Below, one piece after another: positions 1 through 5,122 of a stretch of 5,122 nucleotides of DNA. Source of the stretch: Chryseobacterium sp. (GTDB taxonomy: Bacteria; Bacteroidota; Bacteroidia; Flavobacteriales; Weeksellaceae); contig RDDY01000166.1 in the NCBI GenBank assembly GCA_003852805.1, forward strand, positions 1 through 5,122. Direction: 5' to 3'. Each line of letters begins with the position of its first letter. Position 1 is the stretch's first letter. A program made the translations under genes and the position numbers. A model generated the notes under the pieces. It was not told where the DNA came from, did no database searches, and saw nothing but the letters and a program-made list of their open reading frames with translations.

Positions 1-271
1 CCGTCTTGTTTCCCATCGAATTTCCGGATTGTACTTTAACTTGATAGCCTGTGGTGCTTCGCACGGTTAAATGATTGGCCCGCTTGCTGTCTTCGTCACT
101 TCGCGCATTTTCACCGGTATCATCATTGTCACGCGCGTGATTTAAAACGATTGTTTGGCAGGGGTTTTCTTTTGCATTTAGATTTACCTTGTCAAAACCG
201 ATCACTTGAGTATGCACATAAGATAGAATTGCACTAAGGATGAAAATCAAAAATGTCAAGATCTTTCCCAT
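1..271 (-). CDS. Secreted pilin-like small protein, 3' end cut by window edge
   Basis: Reading leftward from the ATG at 271-269, the frame stays open for 90 codons to the window edge, so the C-terminus is missing. Residues 4-17 are a hydrophobic stretch (ILTFLIFILSAILS) after a short start with one Lys, which fits a Sec signal peptide; the cleavage site is unclear, perhaps near residue 20. The mature part is hydrophilic and predicted beta-rich. Two stretches match the protein encoded at 1814-1329: NPCQTIVLN (36-44) against QPIQTIKID, and HLTVRSTTGYQVKV (67-80) against RVTVFSTGAFGVKV. The two are therefore probably paralogues. With a PapD-like chaperone between them, a pilin or other chaperone-secreted subunit is a reasonable inference, but I do not recognise a named family. 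There is no Shine-Dalgarno sequence before the ATG, only A/T-rich DNA. The 246-bp gap to the chaperone gene leaves open whether this gene has its own promoter. Confidence 0.72.
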   Translation of the reverse strand, partial: MGKILTFLIFILSAILSYVHTQVIGFDKVNLNAKENPCQTIVLNHARDNDDTGENARSDEDSKRANHLTVRSTTGYQVKVQSGNSMGNKT

Positions 272-316
272 TCAAAACGTAATTTTTCTGAAATTATATG
301 TTTTCGTTTACGGCTG

Positions 317-324
317 CAAAATTA
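317..324 (-). promoter_or_regulatory. Candidate Bacteroidota -7 box upstream of the partial pilin-like gene
   Basis: On the minus strand this reads TAATTTTG, an exact match to the Bacteroidota -7 consensus TAnnTTTG, 45 bases before the ATG at 271. No TTG -33 element is visible 17-23 bases further upstream, so this is only a half-match. The rest of the 272-517 spacer is A/T-rich and shows no convincing terminator after the chaperone gene, so read-through from that gene is also possible. Confidence 0.28.
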
Positions 325-517
325 CGAATATTTATTATATTGCTGCTTAAAGGGAACGAGGATTGTCTTGATCGGGTAAAAGCATTAAAGTAATGTTGTG
401 TTTTCTTGAAATACAGAGTGATTTTAACTGCTGCAACCTTTGTTGAGAGATGGATATTTTAGACTCTGCAGTAGTTTACGGAGTATCACGGCCCGGTAAG
501 CGTAGGCAAAGGTCAGA

Positions 518-1300
518 TTATAAATGGACAAAGTTGAATTCGGCTACTTTCAACACGGCTGTCGCTTCACAATTCATTATGCTGATTGCGGTATATTTGC
601 CTTTTTCCAATTCTTCCGGCAGCTGCAAGGACAGCTTTCTCTTGTCGCCAGGCATGGTATAAAAAGCAATGCTCTTCAACTCTGACGTTTCGCCGGTCTC
701 GGTATTTACCAGATCTGTGTTGATGGTACCGTCCGCCCAAATATCACCATCGTTTTCGATACTCAGTTGAAGCCGGCCTCTGTCGTAACGGTAGCTGATA
801 AACTCTACATTGGTGTTATGGGCTGCATTTCGGCGCCGGTAGATTTTTACTCCTGAACGAACATAAACGCGAATGGCTTTGCCTTGTTCATCAACGGCAT
901 CCTGCGGGTTGGTCTGCGTTATATACATCATTGTAGTATGCACAGGCTCGGTATTGGCGTTAAAGGGAACGGTCATCCTTACTTCTAAATCGTAAGATTC
1001 GCCCGGCGACAAGCGGAAGCTTGGTTTAGACACGGTCATCCAATCGGCGCTGCTTGTGGGTAGGGTTGTCGGTGGCGAGATGATATTGTTGCCGTTCTCG
1101 TCGTACTTCCAATCGTTGAACGATACGCTTAGGTCCAAAGTCTTCGCAGAAGATACATTGGTAACAGTAACGGATTTGACCTCGCTTTGGCCGCCATTTA
1201 GATGGAAGTAGGTACGCGGTGGCGATACCGATATCCCAACCTGAGCTTTAGCGTTTAAGAATGCAAGACAAAGAAATACCGACTGTAAAAACCTCTTCAT
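518..1300 (-). CDS. Periplasmic PapD-like pilus assembly chaperone
   Basis: This 260-residue protein has a signal peptide (MKRFLQSVFLCLAFLNAKA, cleavage probably before Q20) followed by two beta-rich domains like those of PapD/FimC chaperones. The first domain (about 21-155) starts with VGISVSPPRTYFHLNGG and ends with RVYVRSGVKIYRRR. The second (about 160-260) holds NDGDIWADG, TETGE and FYTMPGDKRKLSLQLP. In PapD, Arg8 and Lys112 anchor the carboxyl end of the pilin subunit. R29 in PPRTYF and K152 in SGVKIY sit where these would be expected, which supports a working chaperone that caps subunits by donor-strand complementation. That alignment is by eye. The gene lies 28 bp after the pilin-like gene at 1814-1329 on the same strand, so they are probably co-transcribed. 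The length is close to that of classical chaperones (220-250 residues). The start is the first ATG after the upstream stop and gives a good signal peptide; no Shine-Dalgarno sequence is seen. Confidence 0.85.
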   Translation of the reverse strand: MKRFLQSVFLCLAFLNAKAQVGISVSPPRTYFHLNGGQSEVKSVTVTNVSSAKTLDLSVSFNDWKYDENGNNIISPPTTLPTSSADWMTVSKPSFRLSPGESYDLEVRMTVPFNANTEPVHTTMMYITQTNPQDAVDEQGKAIRVYVRSGVKIYRRRNAAHNTNVEFISYRYDRGRLQLSIENDGDIWADGTINTDLVNTETGETSELKSIAFYTMPGDKRKLSLQLPEELEKGKYTAISIMNCEATAVLKVAEFNFVHL

Positions 1301-1328
1301 TAACTCTGTTGACTAATTCCCCAAAAAG

Positions 1329-1814
1329 CTATTGCACCTCAAGCGTGTACATCAGATCGGTTGCGGCCGTATTCGGCATATCGTTTCGTGCGTATCTGTT
1401 GGCTTGCAGATCTTCGCCGCCACCGTATTTTATTCCAAAGGTTTTCTCTGCACTGTCTGTGTTGCTAAGAACAACATTTCCGGTATTGTCGGGCAAAGCC
1501 GTCATGGCTAAGGCGATATCTTCAGGCCTGTTGTCGTCGTACTTTGGTGTGAAAGTCATGCTTTTATCATCAGCCTGATCCTCGTTCGCAGGATGTACTT
1601 TTACCCCGAAAGCTCCTGTGCTGAAAACGGTCACACGATCTGTCGCCTGTCCGGTGCCGCTGCTGATGCCCTGCGCTGTGTTTTTCTGTGCAGGATCAAT
1701 TTTTATGGTCTGAATCGGTTGCAGTCTTATGTTGATCGCTACTGAAGCGGTTGCGTTTTGAGACCGGTATAACAGAGGCAATACCAACATTGCAAAAAGG
1801 ATCAGCGTTTTCAT
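1329..1814 (-). CDS. Secreted pilin-like small protein, first gene of the chaperone cluster
   Basis: This 161-residue protein begins with a clear Sec signal peptide (MKTLILFAMLVLPLLYRSQN, cleavage near residues 18-23). The mature part of about 140 residues has no cysteine and alternates polar and hydrophobic residues as in beta-sandwich proteins. It starts with VAINIRLQPIQTIKID and ends with DLMYTLEVQ, which looks like a terminal beta strand. Residues 61-73 (VTVFSTGAFGVKV) and the PIQTI segment recur in the partial protein at 271-1, so these are paralogues. Because it is followed 28 bp later by a PapD-like chaperone, it is probably a client of that chaperone, perhaps a pilus or surface-fibre subunit. 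I recall similar short secreted proteins beside such chaperones in Bacteroidota, but I cannot name a domain family. A promoter match lies directly upstream with a very short leader. There is no Shine-Dalgarno sequence; the bases before the ATG are A-rich, as is usual in this phylum. Confidence 0.78.
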   Translation of the reverse strand: MKTLILFAMLVLPLLYRSQNATASVAINIRLQPIQTIKIDPAQKNTAQGISSGTGQATDRVTVFSTGAFGVKVHPANEDQADDKSMTFTPKYDDNRPEDIALAMTALPDNTGNVVLSNTDSAEKTFGIKYGGGEDLQANRYARNDMPNTAATDLMYTLEVQ

Positions 1815-1834
1815 GACTGAATTTGTTTTCTACT

Positions 1835-1866
1835 CAAATATAGTGTTTAATATAATTGCTGTGCAA
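1835..1866 (-). promoter_or_regulatory. Bacteroidota-type promoter of the pilin-like/chaperone operon
   Basis: On the minus strand a TTG at 1866-1864 is followed after 21 bases by TATATTTG at 1842-1835. This fits the phylum's primary-sigma promoter pattern (TTG, 17-23 bases, TAnnTTTG). Transcription would start near 1829, leaving a leader of only about 15 bases before the ATG at 1814. The surrounding DNA is strongly A/T-rich. No operator or riboswitch is evident. Confidence 0.55.
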
Positions 1867-2019
1867 TAGTTTGGTGAATAAATATACCTTGTTGATAAAA
1901 AACATCTTTATGCTTGTTTATATGGTAATTTGCAAGTAATTTTATATATTTACGTCTTTGCACTCGTTTGAAGCCGACTCACGGCGGACTTGTTTTGCTG
2001 CAACGCCATCTTGCCATAA

Positions 2020-2136
2020 ATGACTCCTAAGATTAAGTGCTTGCAATCGGTTGTTGCAATACTTTATGAGGATATTGCCGCCGATGCCATTGCGGACCCT
2101 TCTTTTCATAAGCCACTTTGGATATCTTTGCTGTGA
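2020..2136 (+). CDS. Possible 38-residue small ORF overlapping the recX start
   Basis: An ATG at 2020 opens a 38-codon frame encoding MTPKIKCLQSVVAILYED and onward to a C-terminus of PLWISLL. Its TGA (2134-2136) overlaps the recX ATG (2136-2138) as TGATG, the classic arrangement for translational coupling. An in-frame TAA sits directly before the ATG, so the ORF cannot extend upstream. The peptide resembles no family I know, has no signal peptide or clear membrane segment, and has no ribosome binding site. An open frame of this length is not rare by chance. It could be a leader peptide for recX, the remnant of an upstream gene, or nothing. Confidence 0.25.
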   Translation: MTPKIKCLQSVVAILYEDIAADAIADPSFHKPLWISLL

Positions 2137-2612
2137 TGGACAAGAAAAGCTACACTTTCGACGAAATCAAACTGAAGATGGCCAATTACTGTACCTATCA
2201 GGACCGCTGCCATCAAGAGGTGGAAAATAAAATGCGCGGTTTCACCTTGATTCCCGAAGCGAAAGATGAGATACTGCTTTTCCTGATGCGTGAGGGCTTT
2301 CTCAACGAGGAGCGATTTACCCGAAGTTATATCCGAGGTAAATTTAACCTGAAAAAGTGGGGACGCAATAAAATTCGCCAACACCTGAAATTCAAAGGAG
2401 TGCCCGAGAAACTCATCAACAGTTCAATGGACGAAATCGACGAGCGTGATTACCGCCGCATCGCCGCCGAACTTTTGGAAAAAACCTTGGAGAAAAACAG
2501 CGCACTCCAAGCTTACCAACAAAAAAGCAAGAGCATAAGCTATTTGCTCTCGCGCGGATACGAGTACGATCTACTCTTGGAGTTGTACGGCGAACTCTCT
2601 AAAAATCCATAA
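2136..2612 (+). CDS. recX: RecX family regulatory protein
   Basis: This 158-residue protein is a RecX homologue. In other bacteria RecX binds the RecA filament in the cytoplasm and limits recombination and SOS activity. RecX is built from three-helix repeats, and the sequence fits. The first repeat includes YCTYQDRCHQEVENKM (18-33). The central hallmark repeat is FLNEERFTRSYIRGKF-NLKKWGRNKI (55-80) with the following RQHLKFKGV. The third contains ISYLLSRGYEYDLLLEL (134-150). The length is normal for the family in Bacteroidota. I chose the ATG at 2136. An in-frame TTG at 2118 would add six residues, but the sequence around it gives no reason to prefer it. No recA lies in the window. Genes on both sides point the other way, so recX is either monocistronic or follows the small ORF at 2020-2136. 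No convincing promoter was found. Its 3' end runs into the terminator of the convergent lipoprotein gene. Confidence 0.92.
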   Translation: MDKKSYTFDEIKLKMANYCTYQDRCHQEVENKMRGFTLIPEAKDEILLFLMREGFLNEERFTRSYIRGKFNLKKWGRNKIRQHLKFKGVPEKLINSSMDEIDERDYRRIAAELLEKTLEKNSALQAYQQKSKSISYLLSRGYEYDLLLELYGELSKNP

Positions 2613-2640
2613 AAAAACCGCTCCGGAAGATCCGAAACGG
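2611..2640 (-). terminator. Intrinsic terminator of the NlpE-like lipoprotein gene
   Basis: On the minus strand, CCGTTTCGGA and TCCGGAGCGG form a 10-bp RNA stem (two of the pairs are G-U) around the 3-base loop TCT, followed at once by seven U. The stop codon of the lipoprotein gene is 22 bp upstream. Read from the plus strand the two G-U pairs become C-A mismatches and no U-tract follows, so the terminator works for the minus-strand gene. It touches the recX stop codon. Confidence 0.85.
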
Positions 2641-2662
2641 CCCACTGCGCAGCAGCGTTCTA

Positions 2663-3124
2663 TTATTGCTTTGTCAGGATGTAGTGGCCTGCCAGTTCTC
2701 CGGTCACCTCAGTTTTGTCGGTGTTGAGTTGGGTTAGTGTGTTTGTCCCTACTCGGTAATAATGTTCCTGGTCACCTCCTTGCAAAGTAACCACCTTGGT
2801 TGCAGCGTCATAAGCATATCGACCTTTCTCTGTAAACTTGTTTCCTTTTTCACCCTGGTATTCCTGTTCCAGTTCATACGTCATGTCGTTGTTCAGTTCC
2901 AGTTTCGTATCTATTCCGGGGCAGGATGCGCAAGGCAAGATCCCCTCGTACGTTCCGGTTGCATTGGCTTCCACCCCTTCAGGTATGGTAGCGTCCATGC
3001 CTGTCTGCCCGGCAACGACGTTGCCTGTATCTGCCGGTTGGGTAGTGCTTACCGTCGTGGTTTCATTTTTCTTACATGCGGCCAGCGCTAAGGCTGTACC
3101 GAAAATCAAAAGAGTCTTTTTCAT
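2663..3124 (-). CDS. Lipoprotein with NlpE N-terminal-like domain
   Basis: This 153-residue protein starts with a lipoprotein signal peptide: MKKTLLIFGTALALAAC, with lipobox LAAC and lipidated C17. Residues 18-55 are a Thr/Ala/Gly-rich linker. Residues 56-152 resemble the N-terminal domain of NlpE, the copper-resistance and envelope-stress lipoprotein of enterobacteria: GTYEGILPCASCPGIDTKLEL (57-77) carries the family's CxxC (C65, C68), followed by beta strands including TYELEQEY and GRYAYD. In E. coli NlpE senses surface contact and lipoprotein defects through Cpx. No Cpx system is implied here, and single-domain NlpE-like lipoproteins of unknown role are common in Bacteroidota. The residues after C17 are KKNE, not an obvious acidic surface-export signal, so a periplasm-facing location is more likely; this is inference. 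The gene is alone, converges on recX, and ends in a strong terminator. A weak -7-like box (AACATTTG) lies at 3171-3164 on the minus strand. Confidence 0.85.
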   Translation of the reverse strand: MKKTLLIFGTALALAACKKNETTTVSTTQPADTGNVVAGQTGMDATIPEGVEANATGTYEGILPCASCPGIDTKLELNNDMTYELEQEYQGEKGNKFTEKGRYAYDAATKVVTLQGGDQEHYYRVGTNTLTQLNTDKTEVTGELAGHYILTKQ

Positions 3125-3169
3125 AATCGCAAATTTGTTTTTGTGTTAAAACAAGTTCTGTTCCAAATG

Positions 3170-3197
3170 TTTAATCTCGTGGCAGCATGAGATTGAA
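3170..3197 (+). promoter_or_regulatory. 12-bp inverted repeat in the divergent spacer
   Basis: Positions 3170-3181 and 3186-3197 pair over 12 bp around the 4-base loop GCAG, with G-U pairs at 3172/3195 and 3179/3188 if read as plus-strand RNA. The core arms, AATCTC and GAGATT, are perfect. There is no U-tract, so it is not a normal intrinsic terminator. It sits between the divergent lipoprotein and STAS genes and touches the weak -7-like box of the lipoprotein gene. It could be a regulator binding site or a leader hairpin. Only the symmetry is directly seen. Confidence 0.4.
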
Positions 3198-3273
3198 TCG
3201 CAGGCCGCATCCGATTTTCAGTTGAATGCCTTTGGCTTGGTTTATGTTGCATTCTCCAATAAATACTGCAACA

Positions 3274-3645
3274 ATGATAAAGATTATAGAATCGGCTCCC
3301 CGAAATGTGGCTGCCTTTGAAGCGGCTGACGAGGTAACCAAAGAAGACTTTGAAAATGTGGTAATGCCTTACGTCAACAAAATTGTAGAACAGGAAGACG
3401 AACTGAATTACCTGCTGCAGCTGCGTACGCCGCTAAGCAAATTCACTGCGGGAGCTTGGGTGCAGGACGCTCTGCTCGGCTTGAAGAATTTGGCTAAGTG
3501 GAACCGTGTCGCCATCGTGACCGATAAAGAGGGCATTCAAACCTTTACCGACATCTTCAGCAAATTCATGCCGGGCGAGTTTCGCGGTTATGACCATATT
3601 GATTACAAAGACGCCGAGCGCTGGGTATCCACCGGTGAAGACTGA
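3274..3645 (+). CDS. SpoIIAA-like STAS domain protein
   Basis: This 123-residue cytoplasmic protein matches the SpoIIAA-like family (the DUF3478 type), which has a STAS fold. Recognisable segments are MIKIIESAPRNVAAFEAADEV at the start, EVTKEDFENVVMPYV (20-34), the hallmark FTAGAWVQDALLGLKNLAKW (57-76), AIVTDKEGIQTFTDIF (80-95) and PGEFRGY (100-106). The length is typical for the family. Members are often found near stress genes and their molecular role is not settled; anti-sigma-antagonist activity should not be assumed. The frame is open from an ATG at 3226, but the family's N-terminus starts at MIKII, so I chose the ATG at 3274. It is followed 32 bp later by the epimerase gene on the same strand. 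A loose promoter-like pair (TTG at 3222, TATGTTGC at 3243) lies upstream but is weak. Confidence 0.87.
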   Translation: MIKIIESAPRNVAAFEAADEVTKEDFENVVMPYVNKIVEQEDELNYLLQLRTPLSKFTAGAWVQDALLGLKNLAKWNRVAIVTDKEGIQTFTDIFSKFMPGEFRGYDHIDYKDAERWVSTGED

Positions 3646-3677
3646 CAATCCGATGCACAAATGATAAAACCTTCAAA

Positions 3678-4592
3678 ATGAATATTCTAATCACGGGCGG
3701 CACGGGATTGATTGGTACACGGCTCAGCGAATTGCTTACAGAGCGCGCCCACACCGTAATGCATCTGTCTCACAGCCAACCGCAGGAGAACGCCAAATAC
3801 AAAACCTTCGGTTGGAAACCCGAGGACCGAGAGTATGATGCCGAAGTTTTTCGCACGGCCGATGCCATCATAAACTTGGCAGGCGCGGGCATTGCGGATA
3901 AACGCTGGACAAACAAGCGTAAAGAGGAAATTGTAAACAGCCGTGTGGACAGCGGTGACCTGATTGTAAAAGCCTTGGAAGAAACCGAGCATAAAGTGCA
4001 AGCGGTTGTAAACGCCTCGGCGATCGGGTGGTACGGAACCGATCAAACGGTGGCAGGGAAATTTACCGAGAAAGATCCCGTCGCTCAAGATTTCCTGGCA
4101 CTCACTTGCTACCAATGGGAAAAAAGCATCGAGCCGGTAAGAGAACTGAATATTCCGCTCAGCGTCGTCCGGACGGGAATTGTCTTGGCCAAGAACGGCG
4201 GCGCTTATCCCAAGTTGACGCTGCCTATCACTTTCTTTGCCATGCCTGTTTTTGGCACGGGCAACCAGACATACAGTTGGATTCATATCGATGATCTTTG
4301 CGGTATTTATATCAAACTCGTCGAAGAAAAGGCCGACGGTGTGTACAACGCCGTAGCGCCCGAACCGGTTACCCAAGAAGAACTCTTGCAGACGGTGAAA
4401 AAAGTCAAGCGCTACACAAGTTTCCGCCTTCCCGTGCCCAAAGGAATAATGCGAAGGTTGCTTGGCGAAATGTCCGACAGTCTGCTGACAAATACTGCGG
4501 TAAGCGCAGACAAAATCATCTCCGACGGTTACCGATTTAAATATCCTGACATAGAATCGGCGGTGAGAGCATTGGAAAAATCTACAGACTGA
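3678..4592 (+). CDS. TIGR01777 family NAD(P)-binding epimerase (YfcH-like)
   Basis: This 304-residue protein belongs to the extended short-chain dehydrogenase fold, TIGR01777 group (E. coli YfcH-like). The N-terminal Rossmann motif is TGGTGLIG (6-13). Other family marks are INLAGAGIADKRW (65-77), the start of a Lys/Arg-rich helix NKRKEEIVNSRV (79-90), VNASAIGWYG (111-120), LSVVRTGIVL (161-170), YSWIHIDDLCGI (199-210) and GVYNAVAPEPVTQEE (221-235). The C-terminal part, about 248-300, fits DUF1731 with LGEMSDSLLTNTAVSADKI and YRFKYP. The length is normal and no key motif is missing. The physiological substrate of this group is unknown, so epimerase is a fold-based name. It lies 32 bp after the STAS gene and 44 bp before the general stress protein gene, all on the plus strand, which suggests an operon. 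The start MNILITGG is the only sensible one. Confidence 0.92.
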   Translation: MNILITGGTGLIGTRLSELLTERAHTVMHLSHSQPQENAKYKTFGWKPEDREYDAEVFRTADAIINLAGAGIADKRWTNKRKEEIVNSRVDSGDLIVKALEETEHKVQAVVNASAIGWYGTDQTVAGKFTEKDPVAQDFLALTCYQWEKSIEPVRELNIPLSVVRTGIVLAKNGGAYPKLTLPITFFAMPVFGTGNQTYSWIHIDDLCGIYIKLVEEKADGVYNAVAPEPVTQEELLQTVKKVKRYTSFRLPVPKGIMRRLLGEMSDSLLTNTAVSADKIISDGYRFKYPDIESAVRALEKSTD

Positions 4593-4636
4593 GACCGCGC
4601 AACAGCAATAAATTTTAACACCAAATCACTCATATT

Positions 4637-5122
4637 ATGCAACAAAAGAAGAATCCCGAAAAACATCTGACGGGAAAGGAAGCAATCGAAAAACTGAAGG
4701 AGATTGCAGAGAAAGCGAAGATCTGCATGTTTACCACTGCCATTAAATCTGACCTGCCGAAGACGGCGCCCATGACTTTGCAGGAAGTGGACGAAAACGG
4801 AAATCTGTATTTCATCAGCTCATCGGACAGTGAACGAAATCATGAAATTGAAAACGATAATAAGGTTCAGCTCTATTTCATGAACGGCGGCAGCTATCAA
4901 TATCTGTATGTTCTGGGTAAGGCAAGCATCAGCCGCGACCGTAAGTTGATTGATGAATACTGGTCGGATTTTGCCAAAGCTTGGTTCGACGATAAAGACG
5001 ATCCGCGCATCACCATCGTAAAGGTAGAGCCCGACGATTCATATTATTGGGACACCAAAGACGGTAAGATTGTCTCGTTTGTAAAAATGTCTGTAGCGGC
5101 GCTTACCGGAAATTCTTCGGGG
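4637..5122 (+). CDS. PPOX-fold general stress protein, 3' end cut by window edge
   Basis: The frame from the ATG at 4637 is open for 162 codons and runs off the right edge. The protein resembles general stress protein 26-type members of the pyridoxamine-5'-phosphate oxidase (PPOX) split-barrel fold. Segments seen are EKAKICMFTTAI (25-36), TAPMTLQEVDENGNLYFISS (43-62), ERNHEIENDNKVQLYF (66-81), YVLGKASISRDRKLIDEYW (91-109), KAWFDDKDDPRITIVKVEP (114-132), the YYWDTKDGKIVSFVKM stretch (136-151) and SVAALTGN (152-159). Relatives bind flavin or related cofactors, and their physiological substrate is generally unknown. Relatives commonly run about 165-180 residues, so probably only a short C-terminal tail is missing. 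The Lys-rich opening (MQQKKNPEKHLTGKEAIEKL) is typical of this group and supports the start. It is the third gene of the likely STAS-epimerase-stress operon; the 44-bp spacer shows no terminator or promoter. Confidence 0.88.
   Translation, partial: MQQKKNPEKHLTGKEAIEKLKEIAEKAKICMFTTAIKSDLPKTAPMTLQEVDENGNLYFISSSDSERNHEIENDNKVQLYFMNGGSYQYLYVLGKASISRDRKLIDEYWSDFAKAWFDDKDDPRITIVKVEPDDSYYWDTKDGKIVSFVKMSVAALTGNSSG

Noticed and set aside
306..481. Direct repeat GTTTACGG at 306-313 and 474-481
   Set aside because: Eight bases shared within about 170 bp is within chance, and nothing links the copies to a boundary or mobile element.
450..662. 70-codon plus-strand open frame at the 3' end of the chaperone gene
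   Set aside because: About two thirds lies antisense to the chaperone gene, and it has no promoter or family resemblance.
1261..1578. 105-codon plus-strand open frame across the chaperone start and pilin-like gene
   Set aside because: It overlaps two well supported minus-strand genes, and the peptide has no coherent features.
1973..1985. GCCG/CGGC hairpin upstream of the small ORF
   Set aside because: A 4-bp stem with no clean U-tract is too short to call a terminator or an RNA element.
2123..2130. TATCTTTG, a TAnnTTTG match directly before the recX ATG
   Set aside because: It would leave almost no leader and has no TTG at the right distance upstream.
2118..2135. TTG start for recX, adding six residues
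   Set aside because: The ATG at 2136 fits the family's N-terminus and the TGATG overlap. Bacteroidota rarely need a TTG start where a suitable ATG is close.
3222..3250. TTG ... TATGTTGC as a promoter for the STAS operon
   Set aside because: The -7 part matches the consensus at only four of six fixed positions, so it is too weak to list as a feature.
3226..3273. Upstream ATG for the STAS protein, adding 16 residues
   Set aside because: The family begins at MIKII, and the extra residues (MPLAWFMLHSPINTAT) look like translated leader.
3687..4376. Long 229-codon open frame on the minus strand opposite the epimerase gene
   Set aside because: It is fully antisense to a gene with clear family motifs, and its translation is Cys/Arg/Phe-rich without recognisable domain features.

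Overview
The window looks like chromosomal DNA from a Bacteroidota bacterium, probably of the Sphingobacteriia or Flavobacteriia type. Three things point there: A-rich translation starts with no Shine-Dalgarno sequence, promoter elements of the TTG / TAnnTTTG type, and the gene families present. These families are a Bacteroidota-style RecX, an NlpE-domain lipoprotein, a SpoIIAA-like STAS protein, a TIGR01777 epimerase and a PPOX-type general stress protein. Genus cannot be decided from this sequence. No tRNA, rRNA, CRISPR array, IS element or phage gene was found.

Left third (1-1866, minus strand): a secretion and surface-assembly cluster. In transcription order it holds a small secreted pilin-like protein (1814-1329), a PapD-like periplasmic chaperone (1300-518), and a second secreted pilin-like protein that runs off the left edge (271-1). 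The two small proteins are recognisable paralogues of each other. The cluster resembles a chaperone-usher system, and an usher or further subunits would be expected beyond position 1. A good Bacteroidota promoter lies just upstream of the first gene (1835-1866), and a weaker -7-like box precedes the third.

Middle (1867-3273): a possible 38-codon ORF overlaps the start of recX by one base (TGATG). recX (2136-2612, plus) faces an NlpE-like lipoprotein gene (3124-2663, minus). Between them is an intrinsic terminator whose G-U pairs and U-tract show that it serves the lipoprotein gene. The spacer between the lipoprotein gene and the next plus-strand gene carries a 12-bp inverted repeat.

Right third (3274-5122, plus strand): three closely spaced genes that probably form one transcript. 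They are a SpoIIAA-like STAS protein, a TIGR01777 NAD(P)-binding epimerase, and a general stress protein of the pyridoxamine-5'-phosphate-oxidase fold that is cut by the right edge. They look like accessory stress or housekeeping functions. The most interesting part of the window is the pilin-like/chaperone cluster, because the small subunits belong to no family I can name.
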